Assembly (NCBI RefSeq): GCF_013155335.1 | Contig: NZ_JABJQZ010000002.1 | Span: 1 to 64,000, forward strand | From: Nocardioides sp. zg-1230 | GTDB lineage: Bacteria > Actinomycetota > Actinomycetes > Propionibacteriales > Nocardioidaceae | Length of the DNA stretch: 64,000 nt | Direction of reading: 5' to 3' | Part shown: in pieces, positions 44,677 to 53,831 of the stretch | Layout: each line of letters opens with the position of its first letter | How positions within the stretch are numbered: position 1 is the first letter of the stretch | Made by a program: the position numbers and the translations under genes | The notes under the pieces: generated by a model | The model's database searches: none | Told to the model about the DNA's origin: nothing | The model's input: the letters and a program-made list of their open reading frames with translations, nothing else

Positions 44677-44792
44677 GCGTCCCCCATTCCCGCCGCTCGA
44701 GACGGCGAAACCACTTGTGCGGCGCATTTTCACAGATCATCCCGTCCGGTCGCGAAACGTGCGCGAAGTGCTGGGTCCGCTACCGTCTGGCC

Positions 44793-45452
44793 GTGCGACG
44801 ACGACTCGGGGGTACGACGATGGGTGGACGCGGAACCGTGCCCGTGGCGGTCTCGATCCTGGCGGTGCTGGCGCTCGGCGCGTGCGGGGGCGGCGACGGC
44901 GGGACCGACCCGTCCGGTGCCGAGACCTCGTCGGCGTCCCCTACCGACGACCCCACGGAGAGCCTGACCCCGAGCCCGACCGAGCCGCTGCTCGTGCCCG
45001 AGACCGAGACGGCCGAGCCCGCCTCCGGACCGCGGCTCGAGGTCAGCGACATCCGGGTGAACATCCCCAAGGGCTGGTACCAGACCTTCGACTCCGTCGT
45101 CGTCGACTCCGCCCTCGGGCGTGTGGACGGCAAGAGCGGCGGCGTGCTGCTCAGCGTGGTCGCGACGGGCGGTGACGTGCTGACGCCGAAGCAGGCGGAG
45201 AAGTACTTCTGGACGCGCGGGCGCAAGCCGAAGGGCTACGAGAAGCAGGACGACGTCCTCATGGGCGGGCTCACCTCCGGCTACTACACCGCGAGGGACA
45301 AGTACTACGACATGCACGCCGCCACGCTGTGGGAGGACAACCACGTCACGAAGGTCCAGGTGAACTTCGACCTCGAGGTGCCGGACGAGGTGCAGCAGGA
45401 GCTGTTCCAGTCGGTGATCGCGAGCTACTCCAGCCCGCGGATGCGCTTGTGA
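44793..45452 (+). CDS. Lipoprotein of unknown function
   Basis: 219 residues. A basic start, a hydrophobic segment and the lipobox LGAC give a lipoprotein anchored at Cys (residue 31), followed by a Thr/Ser/Pro/Glu-rich tether (about 35-75) and a folded domain with VNIPKGWYQTFDSVV, TRGRKPKGYEKQDD and TLWEDNHVTKVQVNFD. No family recognised. The GTG at 44793 follows TACCGT (44781-44786) with a 6-nt gap, which supports this start; the ATG at 44820 is an alternative. It is divergent from the type VII-like pair, and its stop lies 6 bp from a convergent gene. Confidence 0.8.
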   Translation: MRRRLGGTTMGGRGTVPVAVSILAVLALGACGGGDGGTDPSGAETSSASPTDDPTESLTPSPTEPLLVPETETAEPASGPRLEVSDIRVNIPKGWYQTFDSVVVDSALGRVDGKSGGVLLSVVATGGDVLTPKQAEKYFWTRGRKPKGYEKQDDVLMGGLTSGYYTARDKYYDMHAATLWEDNHVTKVQVNFDLEVPDEVQQELFQSVIASYSSPRMRL

Positions 45453-45458
45453 TCTCCC

Positions 45459-46703
45459 TCAGCCGGGTGTGACGCCGGGAGCGGCGAGCTTGAGCGCGAC
45501 ATCGCCGGGGGCGACGTCGAGGCCCTCGCCGCCGACCCGCTCGACGGTGCCGTCGAGCCCGAGCCGTACGACGTACTGCCGCTGGTTGGTCACGAGCGTC
45601 GCCACGACCGTGCCGTCGTCCTCCCAGGCCACCTCGGGGTTGATGGCGACGACGCCGGTCCGGGCTCCGGCCACCTCGAAGTCGACGACTCGCTCGCCGG
45701 TCGCGGCGTCGAGGACCGCCAGTGTGGGGGAGCCTCCTGCCGTCAGGTAGTCGGTGAAGCCGAGCACGTGGCGGCCGTCGGGGCTGAAGCCGAGGAGCGA
45801 GTAGTCGCACGTCCGCCAGACCGTCGCGCCGCCGGCCCCGGCGTCGCGCACCTGCCAGCAGGAGCCGTCGCCGGTGAACCGGGTCTGGACCGAGATGAGC
45901 GCGGTGACCTCGGACGACGAGCCCACGCGGAGCGAGCCGGGCAGGGGGGAGGTGCTGCCGTCGGGACCGACGACGAGCGCCGACTCCTGGCCGGTCGCCG
46001 GGTCCGTGGTGCCCATGAGCAGCGCGTCGCCGGGGAGGAAGCCCACCGGCCGGACGCGGGCGTCCGCGGGCCCCGGCGGAAGCGAGGTCCGGCGCTCCTC
46101 CCGGGTCCCGTCGCGGTCGCGCTCGACGACCGTCCAGCGCTCTCCGTCGTGCTCGGCCCAGGCGATCCGCGAGCCGTCCGTCGACACGGCGAGGTGGCTG
46201 GTCGGCGACGCCTCCTCCAGCACCTCGAAGTCGGGACCGAGCACCTGGACCCCGACGGCGCCCTCGTCCTGGGGGTCGATGAAGGTGATCCCGACCCAGC
46301 CGTCGGCGTACGGCGTCAGCTGGTCGTAGCGTCGCGGGAGGTCGACGGTCTCCCCGGCGACGACCAGGCGCTGCTCGTTCACGTCGATGAGGGGTAGCGA
46401 GAGCTCGCCGCCGACGGCCGCGCTGAGCGGGTCGATGCGCACCGTCTCCGTGATCCTCGGGGCCGGGGGCTGCGTGACGGGCGGGACCTCGCTCCGCGGG
46501 GTCGGACCGACCATGTTCGCGCCGACCGGTACTGCGATCGCCAGGACCGCGGCGACCGCTGCTCCTGCGACGGCGGTCCGTCGGCGTTGGATGCGTCGGG
46601 CGCGGGTCCGGACGTCGGTGACGGTGAAGGGTGCGCGCTCCACCGGGTCGGCGGTGCGGTGCAGCGCTTCCTGCACCTGGTCCTCGAGGGGAGTGGGGCT
46701 CAT
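45459..46703 (-). CDS. Membrane protein with beta-propeller-like ectodomain, encoded with a SigE-family sigma factor
   Basis: 414 residues. A cytoplasmic stretch (EDQVQEALHRTADPVERAPF, 6-25) precedes one transmembrane helix (about 43-63, AVAGAAVAAVLAIAVPVGANM). The rest is an extracytoplasmic region with repeated propeller-like blades (LAVSTDGSRIAWAE, LLGFSPDGRHVLGF). Its start overlaps the sigma factor stop (ATGA), and this order is common in actinobacterial SigE-family operons. By position it could be the sigma factor's regulator, but I see no ZAS zinc motif, so that role is unproven. The architecture resembles 7356-8594. Confidence 0.8.
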   Translation of the reverse strand: MSPTPLEDQVQEALHRTADPVERAPFTVTDVRTRARRIQRRRTAVAGAAVAAVLAIAVPVGANMVGPTPRSEVPPVTQPPAPRITETVRIDPLSAAVGGELSLPLIDVNEQRLVVAGETVDLPRRYDQLTPYADGWVGITFIDPQDEGAVGVQVLGPDFEVLEEASPTSHLAVSTDGSRIAWAEHDGERWTVVERDRDGTREERRTSLPPGPADARVRPVGFLPGDALLMGTTDPATGQESALVVGPDGSTSPLPGSLRVGSSSEVTALISVQTRFTGDGSCWQVRDAGAGGATVWRTCDYSLLGFSPDGRHVLGFTDYLTAGGSPTLAVLDAATGERVVDFEVAGARTGVVAINPEVAWEDDGTVVATLVTNQRQYVVRLGLDGTVERVGGEGLDVAPGDVALKLAAPGVTPG

Positions 46704-47266
46704 CGGGAATCGTCTCCGGACTCGTGGGGGTGGAGGGAGTGGGGGGCGCGTGCCCGCAGCGCGGCCAGCGCACGACTGGCCTGCGACTTGACCGTCCCGA
46801 CGGAGATGCCGAGGACGTCGGCGATCTCGGCCTCGCTCAGCTGCTCGTAGTAGCGCAGCACGACGACGGAGCGCTGCTTGGGCGGCAGGGTCTGGACGAA
46901 CGACCAGAGCACCCCGCCCATGCCGTCGTCGTACGTGTCGAGCGCCCCGGTCTCGGGCATCGTGTCCGTCGCGTGCTCGCGCCGCTTCCACGCCCGACGC
47001 CACAGCGAGTTGTTCTCGTTGACCATGATCCGGCGGACGTACCCGTCGAGGGCCTCGCGGTCGCGGATCCGGTCCCAGGAGAGGTAGAGCTTGGCGAACG
47101 CCGTCTGCAGCAGGTCCTCGGCTCCGGCGTGGTCGCCGGCGAGGAGGTACGCCGTCCGGTACAGCGCCGGCTGGCGCGCCGACATGTACGCCGAGAAGTC
47201 GGCGTCCTTGTCGGACAGGTCGCCCCGACGGTCCTGCGCTCCCATGTCGACGAGTGTGGCGCCCAT
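46700..47266 (-). CDS. SigE-family (ECF-type) RNA polymerase sigma factor
   Basis: 188 residues. Region 2: FSAYMSARQPALYRTAYLLA, AEDLLQTAFAKLYLSWDRI, EALDGYVRRIMVNENNSLWRR. Region 4: LPPKQRSVVVLRYYEQLSEA, EIADVLGISVGTVKSQASRAL. The ATG at 47266 follows GGAGG about 6 nt upstream; an internal ATG at 47245 is less well served. Operon with the membrane propeller protein downstream. The 144-bp divergent gap to mscR contains no sigma-autoregulated promoter I can name. Confidence 0.9.
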   Translation of the reverse strand: MGATLVDMGAQDRRGDLSDKDADFSAYMSARQPALYRTAYLLAGDHAGAEDLLQTAFAKLYLSWDRIRDREALDGYVRRIMVNENNSLWRRAWKRREHATDTMPETGALDTYDDGMGGVLWSFVQTLPPKQRSVVVLRYYEQLSEAEIADVLGISVGTVKSQASRALAALRARAPHSLHPHESGDDSR

Positions 47267-47410
47267 CCTCCACCTCCAGTCCTGTTGTCGGTCCGCGTGT
47301 TCTCCGGCGTGGTGTGTCGGGGTGAGGACGCGGCTCGTGGGCAGGTGGTTGCATCTGGTTGGTAGACGTTTGGCAGGCTCGGGTCGACCCCACTCACAGG
47401 AGGCACATCG

Positions 47411-48580
47411 ATGCAGCAGGTCCAGGCCGTCGTCGCGCTCGCGAAGGGCGAGCCGGTGCAGCTCACCACGATCAACATCCCCGACCCCGGCCCGGGCGAG
47501 GCGGTGGTCACGATCCAGGCCTGCGGGGTGTGCCACACCGACCTGCACTACCGGGAGGGCGGCATCAACGACGACTTCCCGTTCCTGCTGGGCCACGAGG
47601 CCGCGGGGGTGGTGGAGTCGGTCGGCCCTGACGTCACGGGTGTCGCGCCGGGTGACTTCGTCGTCCTGAACTGGCGCGCGGTGTGCGGCGACTGCCGGGC
47701 CTGCAACCGTGGCGAGCCGCAGTACTGCTTCGCCACCCACAACGCGACCCAGAAGATGACGCTCGCCGAGGGCGACCTGGTCGGCACCGAGCTCTCGCCG
47801 GCGCTGGGCATCGGCGCGTTCGCGGAGAAGACCCTGGTCGCGGCCGGACAGTGCACGAAGGTCGACCCCTCGGCGCGGGCTGCGGCTGTCGGTCTGCTCG
47901 GTTGCGGCGTCATGGCCGGGCTCGGCGCGGCGATCAACACCGGCAACGTGGGCCGTGGCTCGACGGTCGCCGTGATCGGCTGCGGCGGCGTCGGTGCCGC
48001 CGCGATCGCCGGCGCGGCGCTCGCGGGAGCCTCGAAGATCATCGCCGTCGACATCGACGACCGGAAGCTGGAGAAGGCGCGCTCGCTGGGCGCCACGCAC
48101 ACCGTGAACTCCAGCGAGGTCGACGCGGTCGAGGCGATCCGCTCGTTGACGCCGCCGCCGGACGGCACCGGCCACGAGGGTGGCGCGGACGTGGTGATCG
48201 ACGCGGTCGGTCGCCCGGAGACGTGGAAGCAGGCGTTCTACGCGCGCGACCTCGCCGGGACCGTCGTCCTGGTCGGGGTGCCCACGCCGGAGATGAAGGT
48301 GCCCGTCATCCCGCTCATCGACGTCTTCGGCCGCGGTGGGTCTCTCAAGTCCTCCTGGTACGGCGACTGCCTGCCCTCGCGCGACTTCCCGATGCTGGTC
48401 GACCTCTACCAGCAGGGCCGCCTCGACCTCGACGCCTTCGTCACCGAGGAGATCGGCATCGGCGACGTCGAGGCCGCCTTCGAGAAGATGCACGGCGGCG
48501 ACGTGCTGCGCTCGGTGGTGGTCTTGACACCCCACGAAGACGCTCGCTCCGCTCCCGTCTCCGCGGGGACCCCGTCGTGA
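47411..48580 (+). CDS. mscR: S-(hydroxymethyl)mycothiol dehydrogenase (mycothiol-dependent formaldehyde dehydrogenase / nitrosomycothiol reductase)
   Basis: 389 residues. Zinc-dependent medium-chain dehydrogenase that oxidises the mycothiol-formaldehyde adduct. Catalytic zinc ligands are in [14 protein letters not shown] and GHEAAG; four structural-zinc Cys are in [15 protein letters not shown]; the NAD motif is [20 protein letters not shown] 7-8 nt before the ATG. The last 17 residues (after VLRSVVVL) are an extra tail ending in SAGTPS, unlike the usual end of the family. The stop overlaps the MBL gene by 4 bp, the same pairing as Rv2259-Rv2260 of M. tuberculosis. Confidence 0.93.
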   Translation: MQQVQAVVALAKGEPVQLTTINIPDPGPGEAVVTIQACGVCHTDLHYREGGINDDFPFLLGHEAAGVVESVGPDVTGVAPGDFVVLNWRAVCGDCRACNRGEPQYCFATHNATQKMTLAEGDLVGTELSPALGIGAFAEKTLVAAGQCTKVDPSARAAAVGLLGCGVMAGLGAAINTGNVGRGSTVAVIGCGGVGAAAIAGAALAGASKIIAVDIDDRKLEKARSLGATHTVNSSEVDAVEAIRSLTPPPDGTGHEGGADVVIDAVGRPETWKQAFYARDLAGTVVLVGVPTPEMKVPVIPLIDVFGRGGSLKSSWYGDCLPSRDFPMLVDLYQQGRLDLDAFVTEEIGIGDVEAAFEKMHGGDVLRSVVVLTPHEDARSAPVSAGTPS

Positions 48581-49197
48581 CCGCGCGCGTGGACCACGCC
48601 GTCGTCTCGGGCACCTTCTCCCTCGACGGGGAGACGCACGACGTCGACAACAACGTGTGGGTGATCGGCGATGACGAGCAGTGCCTGGTCATCGACGCTC
48701 CCCACGACGTCGACGCGATCCTCGAGGTCGTCGCCGGCCGGACCGTCAAGGCGATCGTGTGCACGCACGCGCACGACGACCACGTCCGCGTCGCGCCGGA
48801 GCTGCGTCGGCGTACCGGCGCGCCGATCCTGCTGCACCCCGACGACCGGCCCCTGTGGGAGCTGACCCACGGTGGTGACGAGGAGGGGGCCGAGCTGTGG
48901 GACGTCGACCTGGCCGACGGCCAGACGCTGACGGTCGGCGGCGCGGCGGTGACGGTCATCCACACGCCGGGCCACGCGCCGGGCGCGGTGTGCCTCTACG
49001 TCCACGACCTCGGCTGCGTCTTCACCGGTGACACCCTCTTCCAGGGTGGTCCGGGTGCCACGGGTCGTTCCTATTCCGACGAGGACCTCATCAAGGAGTC
49101 GATCCGTCGCCGGCTCCTCGAGCTGCCCGACGAGACCGTCGTGCACACCGGCCACGGTCCCGACACCACCATCGGCGACGAGAGGGCCAACGTCTGA
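48577..49197 (+). CDS. Metallo-beta-lactamase fold hydrolase, mycothiol-linked
   Basis: 206 residues. The metal-binding THAHDDH, then [18 protein letters not shown] and [13 protein letters not shown] are glyoxalase II-type signatures. In actinobacteria it is encoded with mscR and is thought to hydrolyse S-formylmycothiol to formate and mycothiol; that activity is inferred from the pairing. GTG start overlaps the mscR stop. Confidence 0.92.
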   Translation: MTARVDHAVVSGTFSLDGETHDVDNNVWVIGDDEQCLVIDAPHDVDAILEVVAGRTVKAIVCTHAHDDHVRVAPELRRRTGAPILLHPDDRPLWELTHGGDEEGAELWDVDLADGQTLTVGGAAVTVIHTPGHAPGAVCLYVHDLGCVFTGDTLFQGGPGATGRSYSDEDLIKESIRRRLLELPDETVVHTGHGPDTTIGDERANV

Positions 49198-49203
49198 CGA
49201 TCG

Positions 49204-49764
49204 TCAGCCGACCGGTCCGACCCCGAGGTGGGCGAGCAGCGCGCGCAGAGGTGCCGGCTCGCTCCCTCGGGGCATCGCCTCGACCAGCAGTCGGGCGTAC
49301 CTCTCCTTGCGGCCGCTCCTCGAGGTCATGAACCTCGCGAGCAGGTCCTCGCGCGACCAGCCCGCCTGCGCCGGCATCTGCGCCAGCCGCTCGAGCGAGC
49401 GGGCCTCGCCGGCCGCCGCGATCACCCGCTCGACGCGCGCCGTGCCGAGCGCGCGCAGGAGCTCCGCCTCGAGGTCGTGAGTGCAGCAGAAGAAGCCGTG
49501 CGGCTCCAGGTCGGCGCCCTCGTCCGCGGTGACGCCCGCGGCAGCGAGGCCGCGGCGCACGAACCTCACCTCGGGAGCGTCGTACAGGCCCGCCAACCGG
49601 TGGCCGTGGGCGTGCAGGCTCGTCGCGACGGCCCGGATGTTGGTGATCCCACCCATCGGCCGCACGTCGATGCCCGCAGCGGCTAGGTCGCGTCCGTACG
49701 TCTTCGCGAGCGCGTGCAGTGCCTCGGCGTCGCTGTGACCCTCGACGAGGACGGTGGTGTGCAC
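49204..49764 (-). CDS. Stand-alone TOPRIM-domain protein
   Basis: 186 residues. TVLVEGHSDAEALHALAK carries the TOPRIM acid Glu of OLD-type nucleases (LVEGxSD); GGITNIRAVA is the second conserved block, and GLYDAPEV holds the position of the DxD pair, with only one Asp. No ATPase domain or HNH domain is present, unlike full OLD proteins. The second half is helical (ELLRALGTARVERVIAA, YARLLVEAMP). It may be a nuclease, a primase-like or nucleotidyl-transferase protein. The GTG start has no Shine-Dalgarno. Confidence 0.78.
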   Translation of the reverse strand: MHTTVLVEGHSDAEALHALAKTYGRDLAAAGIDVRPMGGITNIRAVATSLHAHGHRLAGLYDAPEVRFVRRGLAAAGVTADEGADLEPHGFFCCTHDLEAELLRALGTARVERVIAAAGEARSLERLAQMPAQAGWSREDLLARFMTSRSGRKERYARLLVEAMPRGSEPAPLRALLAHLGVGPVG

Positions 49765-49847
49765 GCGTCCAGTGAACCCTCCGTCGCCACCGCGCGCCGA
49801 GCGATATTCCGTTGTCGGGTGCGCGGGCGGGTCCTAGCGTCGCGGGC

Positions 49848-50306
49848 ATGACCAGCCCGTCGTTCGTGCCCGCCGACTTCGACCCGCCCACGCACCTCGC
49901 GACCGACGACGTCGTGCTCGAGCCGCTCGGGCCGCAGCACAACGAGTCGGACCATGCGGCGTGGACGTCGAGCATCGCGCACATCCGCGCGACCCCCGGC
50001 TACCCGGACGGGTCCTGGCCGCCCGTGGACGGGATGTCGCTCGAGGACAACCGCGCCGACCTGGAGCGGCACGCGGCGGATTTCGAGGCGCGACGCGGGT
50101 TCACCTTCACCGTCCTCGACCCGGACAGCGCGGAGGTGATCGGGTGCGTCTACCTCTACCCGTCCGCGTCGCCCGAGCATGACGTGGAGGTGCAGTCCTG
50201 GGTGCGCGCGGACCGCGCCGCGCTCGACCAGCCGCTGGCGGATGCCGTGGCCGGCTGGCTCGAGGTCGACTGGCCCTGGGAGCGTCCGGACCGCCACGGG
50301 CGGTGA
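49848..50306 (+). CDS. GNAT-like N-acetyltransferase
   Basis: 152 residues. VVLEPLGPQHNESDHAAW, then GFTFTVLDPDSAEVIGCVYL and ADAVAGWLEVDWPWERPDR resemble the protein at 13638-14168, sharing RADLxRHAA and the WPxExP motif near the C-terminus. The acetyl-CoA loop is less obvious. The ATG follows TAGCGT (49835-49840) by 7 nt, a likely leaderless transcript. Substrate unknown. Confidence 0.72.
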   Translation: MTSPSFVPADFDPPTHLATDDVVLEPLGPQHNESDHAAWTSSIAHIRATPGYPDGSWPPVDGMSLEDNRADLERHAADFEARRGFTFTVLDPDSAEVIGCVYLYPSASPEHDVEVQSWVRADRAALDQPLADAVAGWLEVDWPWERPDRHGR

Positions 50307-50337
50307 GTGATCCGGGGTGCCGTGCCACCATGGCGCG

Positions 50338-52128
50338 ATGCGCTCGCGACCGGCCTCCCACCTGGCGAGCCTCGGAGCCTTCCTCGCGATGGTCGCCTCC
50401 CTGGCCGCGTGCGACGGCCAGGACCCGGGTCGGGACGAGGAGCGGTCGACCGAGAGCGCGGCTGCGACGAGCACGCCGACCGTCCCGCCGACGCCGTCCG
50501 AGGCGCTCGGGCTGGCCGAGGGCTGGGGCCCCGTCCGGGAGGATTTGGACCGGGCGGCGCGGATCGTCGGCCGGATGAGGCTGCCGGACCTCGCGGGACA
50601 GGTCATCGTCGCCGACTGGCAGGGCACCGCGGCTCCGGTGCGGATGGTGCGCGACCTGCACCTCGGCGGGGTCATCGCCTTCAGCGCCAACGTCGCCTCG
50701 GCCGACCAGGTCCGGGCCGTCAACCGGACCCTCACGAGCCAGGTCCGACGGAAGTGGCCGCTCTTCCTCGGCGTCGACCAGGAGGGCGGCGTGGTCGAGC
50801 GGCTGCGTGGAGCGGCGACCCGGTTTCCGGCCTTCATGAGCGCCGGCGCCGCCGACGACCCCGGGCTCACGCAGCAGGCGTACACCGCCGGCGCCGCCGA
50901 GCTGCGCGGGCTCGGCTTCACCGTCGACTTCGCACCCGACGCCGACGTCACCTCGGGCCCCGGCGACCCGACGATCGGGTCACGGTCGGCCTCGTCACGC
51001 CCCGCCGTGGTCGCCGAGCACGTCGTCGCAGCGGCCACCGGCTTCAGCACAGCCGGCGTGGTGCCGGTCATCAAGCACTTCCCGGGACACGGGTCCGTGC
51101 CGGCCGACAGCCACCTGACACTGCCGGTGCAGACCAGGACGCGGGCCGAGCTCGAGGCGTCCGACCTCGTCCCCTTCGCCCGCGGTGTCGAGGCCGGGCT
51201 CCCGGCGGTCATGGTCGGCCACCTCGACGTCCGCGCCATCGACCCCCGGGTGCCGTCATCCCTGTCGCGCGAGGTCGTCACAGGTCTGCTGCGCGAGGAG
51301 ATCGGCTTCCAGGGCCTGGTGGTGACCGACTCGCTCGAGATGGCAGCCGTCACGCGCGGCCGCGACCCGGGACGTACGGCGGTGCAGGCCCTGCGCGCGG
51401 GGTCGGACGTGCTGCTCATGCCTCCGTCGCCGGCCGTGGCCCGGGCTGCGCTGGTCCGTGCGGTGCGCACCGGCGGCCTGCCCCGTCGCCGCCTCGAGCA
51501 GGCAGCCGCCCGGCAGATCGCCCTGCTGACGCACCTCTCCGGACCCGGTGAGGCGAGCGGCTCGGCGCAGGCTGCCTCGCGCCGCCTGTCCGCCGCCGCC
51601 GTGACCGTCACCGACGGCGCGTGCTCGGGCCGGCTGGTCGGCGACGCCGTGCACGCGTACGGCGACCCGGGGGCGGTGGGGACGTTCACGCCCGCCGCCC
51701 AGGCTGCCGGGATCACCGTCCTGGCGCGCCGCTCGCCGCCGGCCGACCTGACGACGGCGAAGCCGCGGCCCGAGCGCAGGAAGAAGGAGCGCAAGCGCGC
51801 CTTCCAGAAGCGCCTCCGTGCCTGGGAGAAGGCCGAGGCACGCCGCGAGCGGCGCCTCGACGCGTGGAACGCCGGTGAGGAGGCCCGGCTGGCCGCGGGC
51901 ACGCAGGTCGGCTTCACCGGGTTCAGGGACGCCCCGGTCGACGGCGACGTCGCCGTGGCCACCGACAGCCCGTGGGTGCTGGGCCGGGTGGGAGCCCCGA
52001 CCCGGATCGCGACCTACGGGGACACGCCCGCGGCGATGCAGGTGCTGGTCGAGGTGCTGACCGGACAGGCCGCGGCGCCGGGTCGGCTGCCCGTGACCGT
52101 GGCGGGCGTCGCGCGGCCGGGCTGCTGA
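50338..52128 (+). CDS. Glycoside hydrolase family 3 lipoprotein (beta-N-acetylglucosaminidase NagZ-like)
   Basis: 596 residues. Signal peptide with lipobox SLAAC (Cys at 23), then a linker and a GH3 domain: PLFLGVDQEGGVVERLRG, KHFPGHG followed by DSHLTLP (the NagZ signature supplying the His-Asp acid/base), and the nucleophile Asp in VVTDSLEMAAV. This suggests cleavage of terminal GlcNAc from wall fragments outside the membrane. The C-terminal 160 residues contain a second domain and a highly charged, probably coiled-coil insert (KKERKRAFQKRLRAWEKAEA). ATG 50338; CACCAT ends 6 nt upstream. Confidence 0.88.
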   Translation: MRSRPASHLASLGAFLAMVASLAACDGQDPGRDEERSTESAAATSTPTVPPTPSEALGLAEGWGPVREDLDRAARIVGRMRLPDLAGQVIVADWQGTAAPVRMVRDLHLGGVIAFSANVASADQVRAVNRTLTSQVRRKWPLFLGVDQEGGVVERLRGAATRFPAFMSAGAADDPGLTQQAYTAGAAELRGLGFTVDFAPDADVTSGPGDPTIGSRSASSRPAVVAEHVVAAATGFSTAGVVPVIKHFPGHGSVPADSHLTLPVQTRTRAELEASDLVPFARGVEAGLPAVMVGHLDVRAIDPRVPSSLSREVVTGLLREEIGFQGLVVTDSLEMAAVTRGRDPGRTAVQALRAGSDVLLMPPSPAVARAALVRAVRTGGLPRRRLEQAAARQIALLTHLSGPGEASGSAQAASRRLSAAAVTVTDGACSGRLVGDAVHAYGDPGAVGTFTPAAQAAGITVLARRSPPADLTTAKPRPERRKKERKRAFQKRLRAWEKAEARRERRLDAWNAGEEARLAAGTQVGFTGFRDAPVDGDVAVATDSPWVLGRVGAPTRIATYGDTPAAMQVLVEVLTGQAAAPGRLPVTVAGVARPGC

Positions 52129-52153
52129 CGCAACGCGGGACCGGCGGGACCGC

Positions 52154-53344
52154 TCAGAACGGCTCGACGAGCAGTGCCGTCCCCTGCCCCGCGACCCGGG
52201 TGAGCACCAGCGTCGCCTCGGCGTCCCCGCGCAGGGCCAGCCGCTTGCGCAGCTCCTCGGGGACGACCTGAACCCCGCGCTTCTTGATCGTCAGGCGACC
52301 GATCCCGCGCTCGTGCAGGGCGGCGCGGAGCTGCTTCTCGCGGTAGGGCAGGTGCTCGACGACGCGGTAGCCCCGCGCGAACGGCGTACGGAACGAGGCG
52401 TCGCTGGTGACGTAGGCGATGTGGGGGTCGACCAGCCCACCGCCGACGCCGGCGGCGACCGCGGTCACCAGCCCGGCGCGGATCACGGCGCCGTCGGGCT
52501 CGTAGAGGTAGTCCCCGACCTCGCGGACCTCCGTCCCCGCCTCCCCGTCGGCGGGCGAGTCCTCATCGGTGAGCGTCGCGAGACCGTGCTCGCCGATGAC
52601 GGTGGCGCGACGGTCGGTGGTCGACAGGTCCGGCGACCAGAGCACGGCCTCCTTGACGTCACCGCCGTCGCTCACCCACTCCGCCTCGACGCCGACCGGG
52701 ACGAGGTCGTGCCCGATGCCCGGCGCGACCTTCACCAGCGAGCGGCGGGCCAGCAGGTCCAGCACCCACGCCCACGGCGGCGTCCAGCCCTCCACGTCGA
52801 ACACCCGGCCGCGACCACCCCGTCGCGCCGGGTCGGCGAAGGCGGCGTCGAACGCACGCGGGTCGATCGTCGTCGCGTCACCCACCTGCGCGGCCCCGGG
52901 GAGGCCCAGGGCCTCGAGGTTCGCACGCGCCATCGCCACGCGCACGGGATCGAGGTCGACCCCGCCCGCGACGAGCCCGGCGCGCGCGAACGCCATCAGG
53001 TCGCCGCCGATCCCGCAGCCGAGGTCGATGACGCTGCCGCCGGGGATGGCGGCAGCGAGCCGGGCGGCCCGGTGGTCCGCCACTCGCGTGCGCGTCGCCT
53101 GCTCCAGCGCGTCGGGGGTGAAGAACATCAGGTGGGCGGCCTCACCGAACTTCGCGACCGCCCTGGTCCGCAGGTGCGCCTGGGTGGTGGCCGCGGCGGC
53201 CTTCTCGGCGTCGGGCTCGAGACGTCGTACGACGCCCGCGACCCGCACCGGGTCTCCCGGGTGGTCCGTCCAGGCCTGGGCGGCAGCGGCCAGCAGCTCG
53301 GCACCGTCGACCGTGCGCAGCCAGTCCAGCGTCTCGATCTCCAC
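52154..53344 (-). CDS. SAM-dependent methyltransferase with C-terminal THUMP-like domain
   Basis: 396 residues. A helical N-terminal region (to about 85) is followed by a class I methyltransferase (motif I VIDLGCGIGGDLMAFAR, GVDLDPVRVAMARANLE, and FADPARRGGRG where the catalytic DPxR-like motif lies). The last 75 residues (LTIKKRGVQVVPEELRKRL) are the THUMP-like domain that in this family may bind RNA. It probably methylates RNA; target unknown. The GTG follows CAGGAT (53351-53356, reverse strand) by 6 nt, suggesting a leaderless message divergent from groESL. Confidence 0.87.
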   Translation of the reverse strand: MEIETLDWLRTVDGAELLAAAAQAWTDHPGDPVRVAGVVRRLEPDAEKAAAATTQAHLRTRAVAKFGEAAHLMFFTPDALEQATRTRVADHRAARLAAAIPGGSVIDLGCGIGGDLMAFARAGLVAGGVDLDPVRVAMARANLEALGLPGAAQVGDATTIDPRAFDAAFADPARRGGRGRVFDVEGWTPPWAWVLDLLARRSLVKVAPGIGHDLVPVGVEAEWVSDGGDVKEAVLWSPDLSTTDRRATVIGEHGLATLTDEDSPADGEAGTEVREVGDYLYEPDGAVIRAGLVTAVAAGVGGGLVDPHIAYVTSDASFRTPFARGYRVVEHLPYREKQLRAALHERGIGRLTIKKRGVQVVPEELRKRLALRGDAEATLVLTRVAGQGTALLVEPF

Positions 53345-53372
53345 GCCGTCATCCTGTCAGCGGCGACACCCG

Positions 53373-53399
53373 CTAGCACTCGATTGGGCAGAGTGCTAG
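53373..53399. promoter_or_regulatory. CIRCE element (HrcA operator) upstream of groES
   Basis: CTAGCACTC, 9 bp, GAGTGCTAG: a perfect inverted repeat matching the CIRCE consensus. It predicts heat-shock control of groES-groEL by HrcA. Confidence 0.95.
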
Positions 53400-53408
53400 C
53401 GTCTGCTC

Positions 53409-53433
53409 TGGCACTCTCACCCCGAGAATGCCA
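53409..53433. promoter_or_regulatory. Second CIRCE-like element upstream of groES
   Basis: TGGCACTC, 9 bp, GAATGCCA, with one mismatch between arms, lies 9 bp after the first CIRCE. It keeps the GCACTC core in the left arm. Two operators in tandem would tighten HrcA repression; the second is less certain. Confidence 0.6.
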
Positions 53434-53533
53434 ACGCTCGTGGGCCTGGCACGACCCCCGCGACGGCGTGCCGCCGGACCACGAGCCCACGTCCTGATGA
53501 TCTCTTGAAAGAGAAAGTGGAGGTTGATCCGAA

Positions 53534-53827
53534 GTGTCGGTCAACATCAAGCCCCTCGAGGACCGCATCGTCGTCCAGACGCTCGAAGCCGAGCAGACCA
53601 CGGCCTCCGGCCTGGTCATCCCGGACACCGCCAAGGAGAAGCCCCAGGAGGGCGAGGTCGTGGCGATCGGTCCCGGTCGCATCGACGACAACGGCAACCG
53701 CGTCCCGCTCGACGTCGCCGTGGGTGACAAGGTCATCTACAGCAAGTACGGCGGCACCGAGGTCAAGTACGCCGGCCAGGAGTACCTCATTCTCTCCGCC
53801 CGCGACATCCTCGCCGTCGTCTCCTGA
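53534..53827 (+). CDS. groES: Co-chaperonin GroES
   Basis: 97 residues, standard. [20 protein letters not shown], with the mobile loop [18 protein letters not shown], then [16 protein letters not shown] and [14 protein letters not shown]. It caps GroEL during folding. GTG start with GGAGGTTGATC upstream, behind one or two CIRCE elements and upstream of groEL. Confidence 0.97.
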   Translation: MSVNIKPLEDRIVVQTLEAEQTTASGLVIPDTAKEKPQEGEVVAIGPGRIDDNGNRVPLDVAVGDKVIYSKYGGTEVKYAGQEYLILSARDILAVVS

Positions 53828-53831
53828 CGCA

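Noticed and set aside
44230..44733. WXG100 protein
   Set aside because: No W-x-G motif was found in the 148-residue frame; I describe it only as a helical partner.
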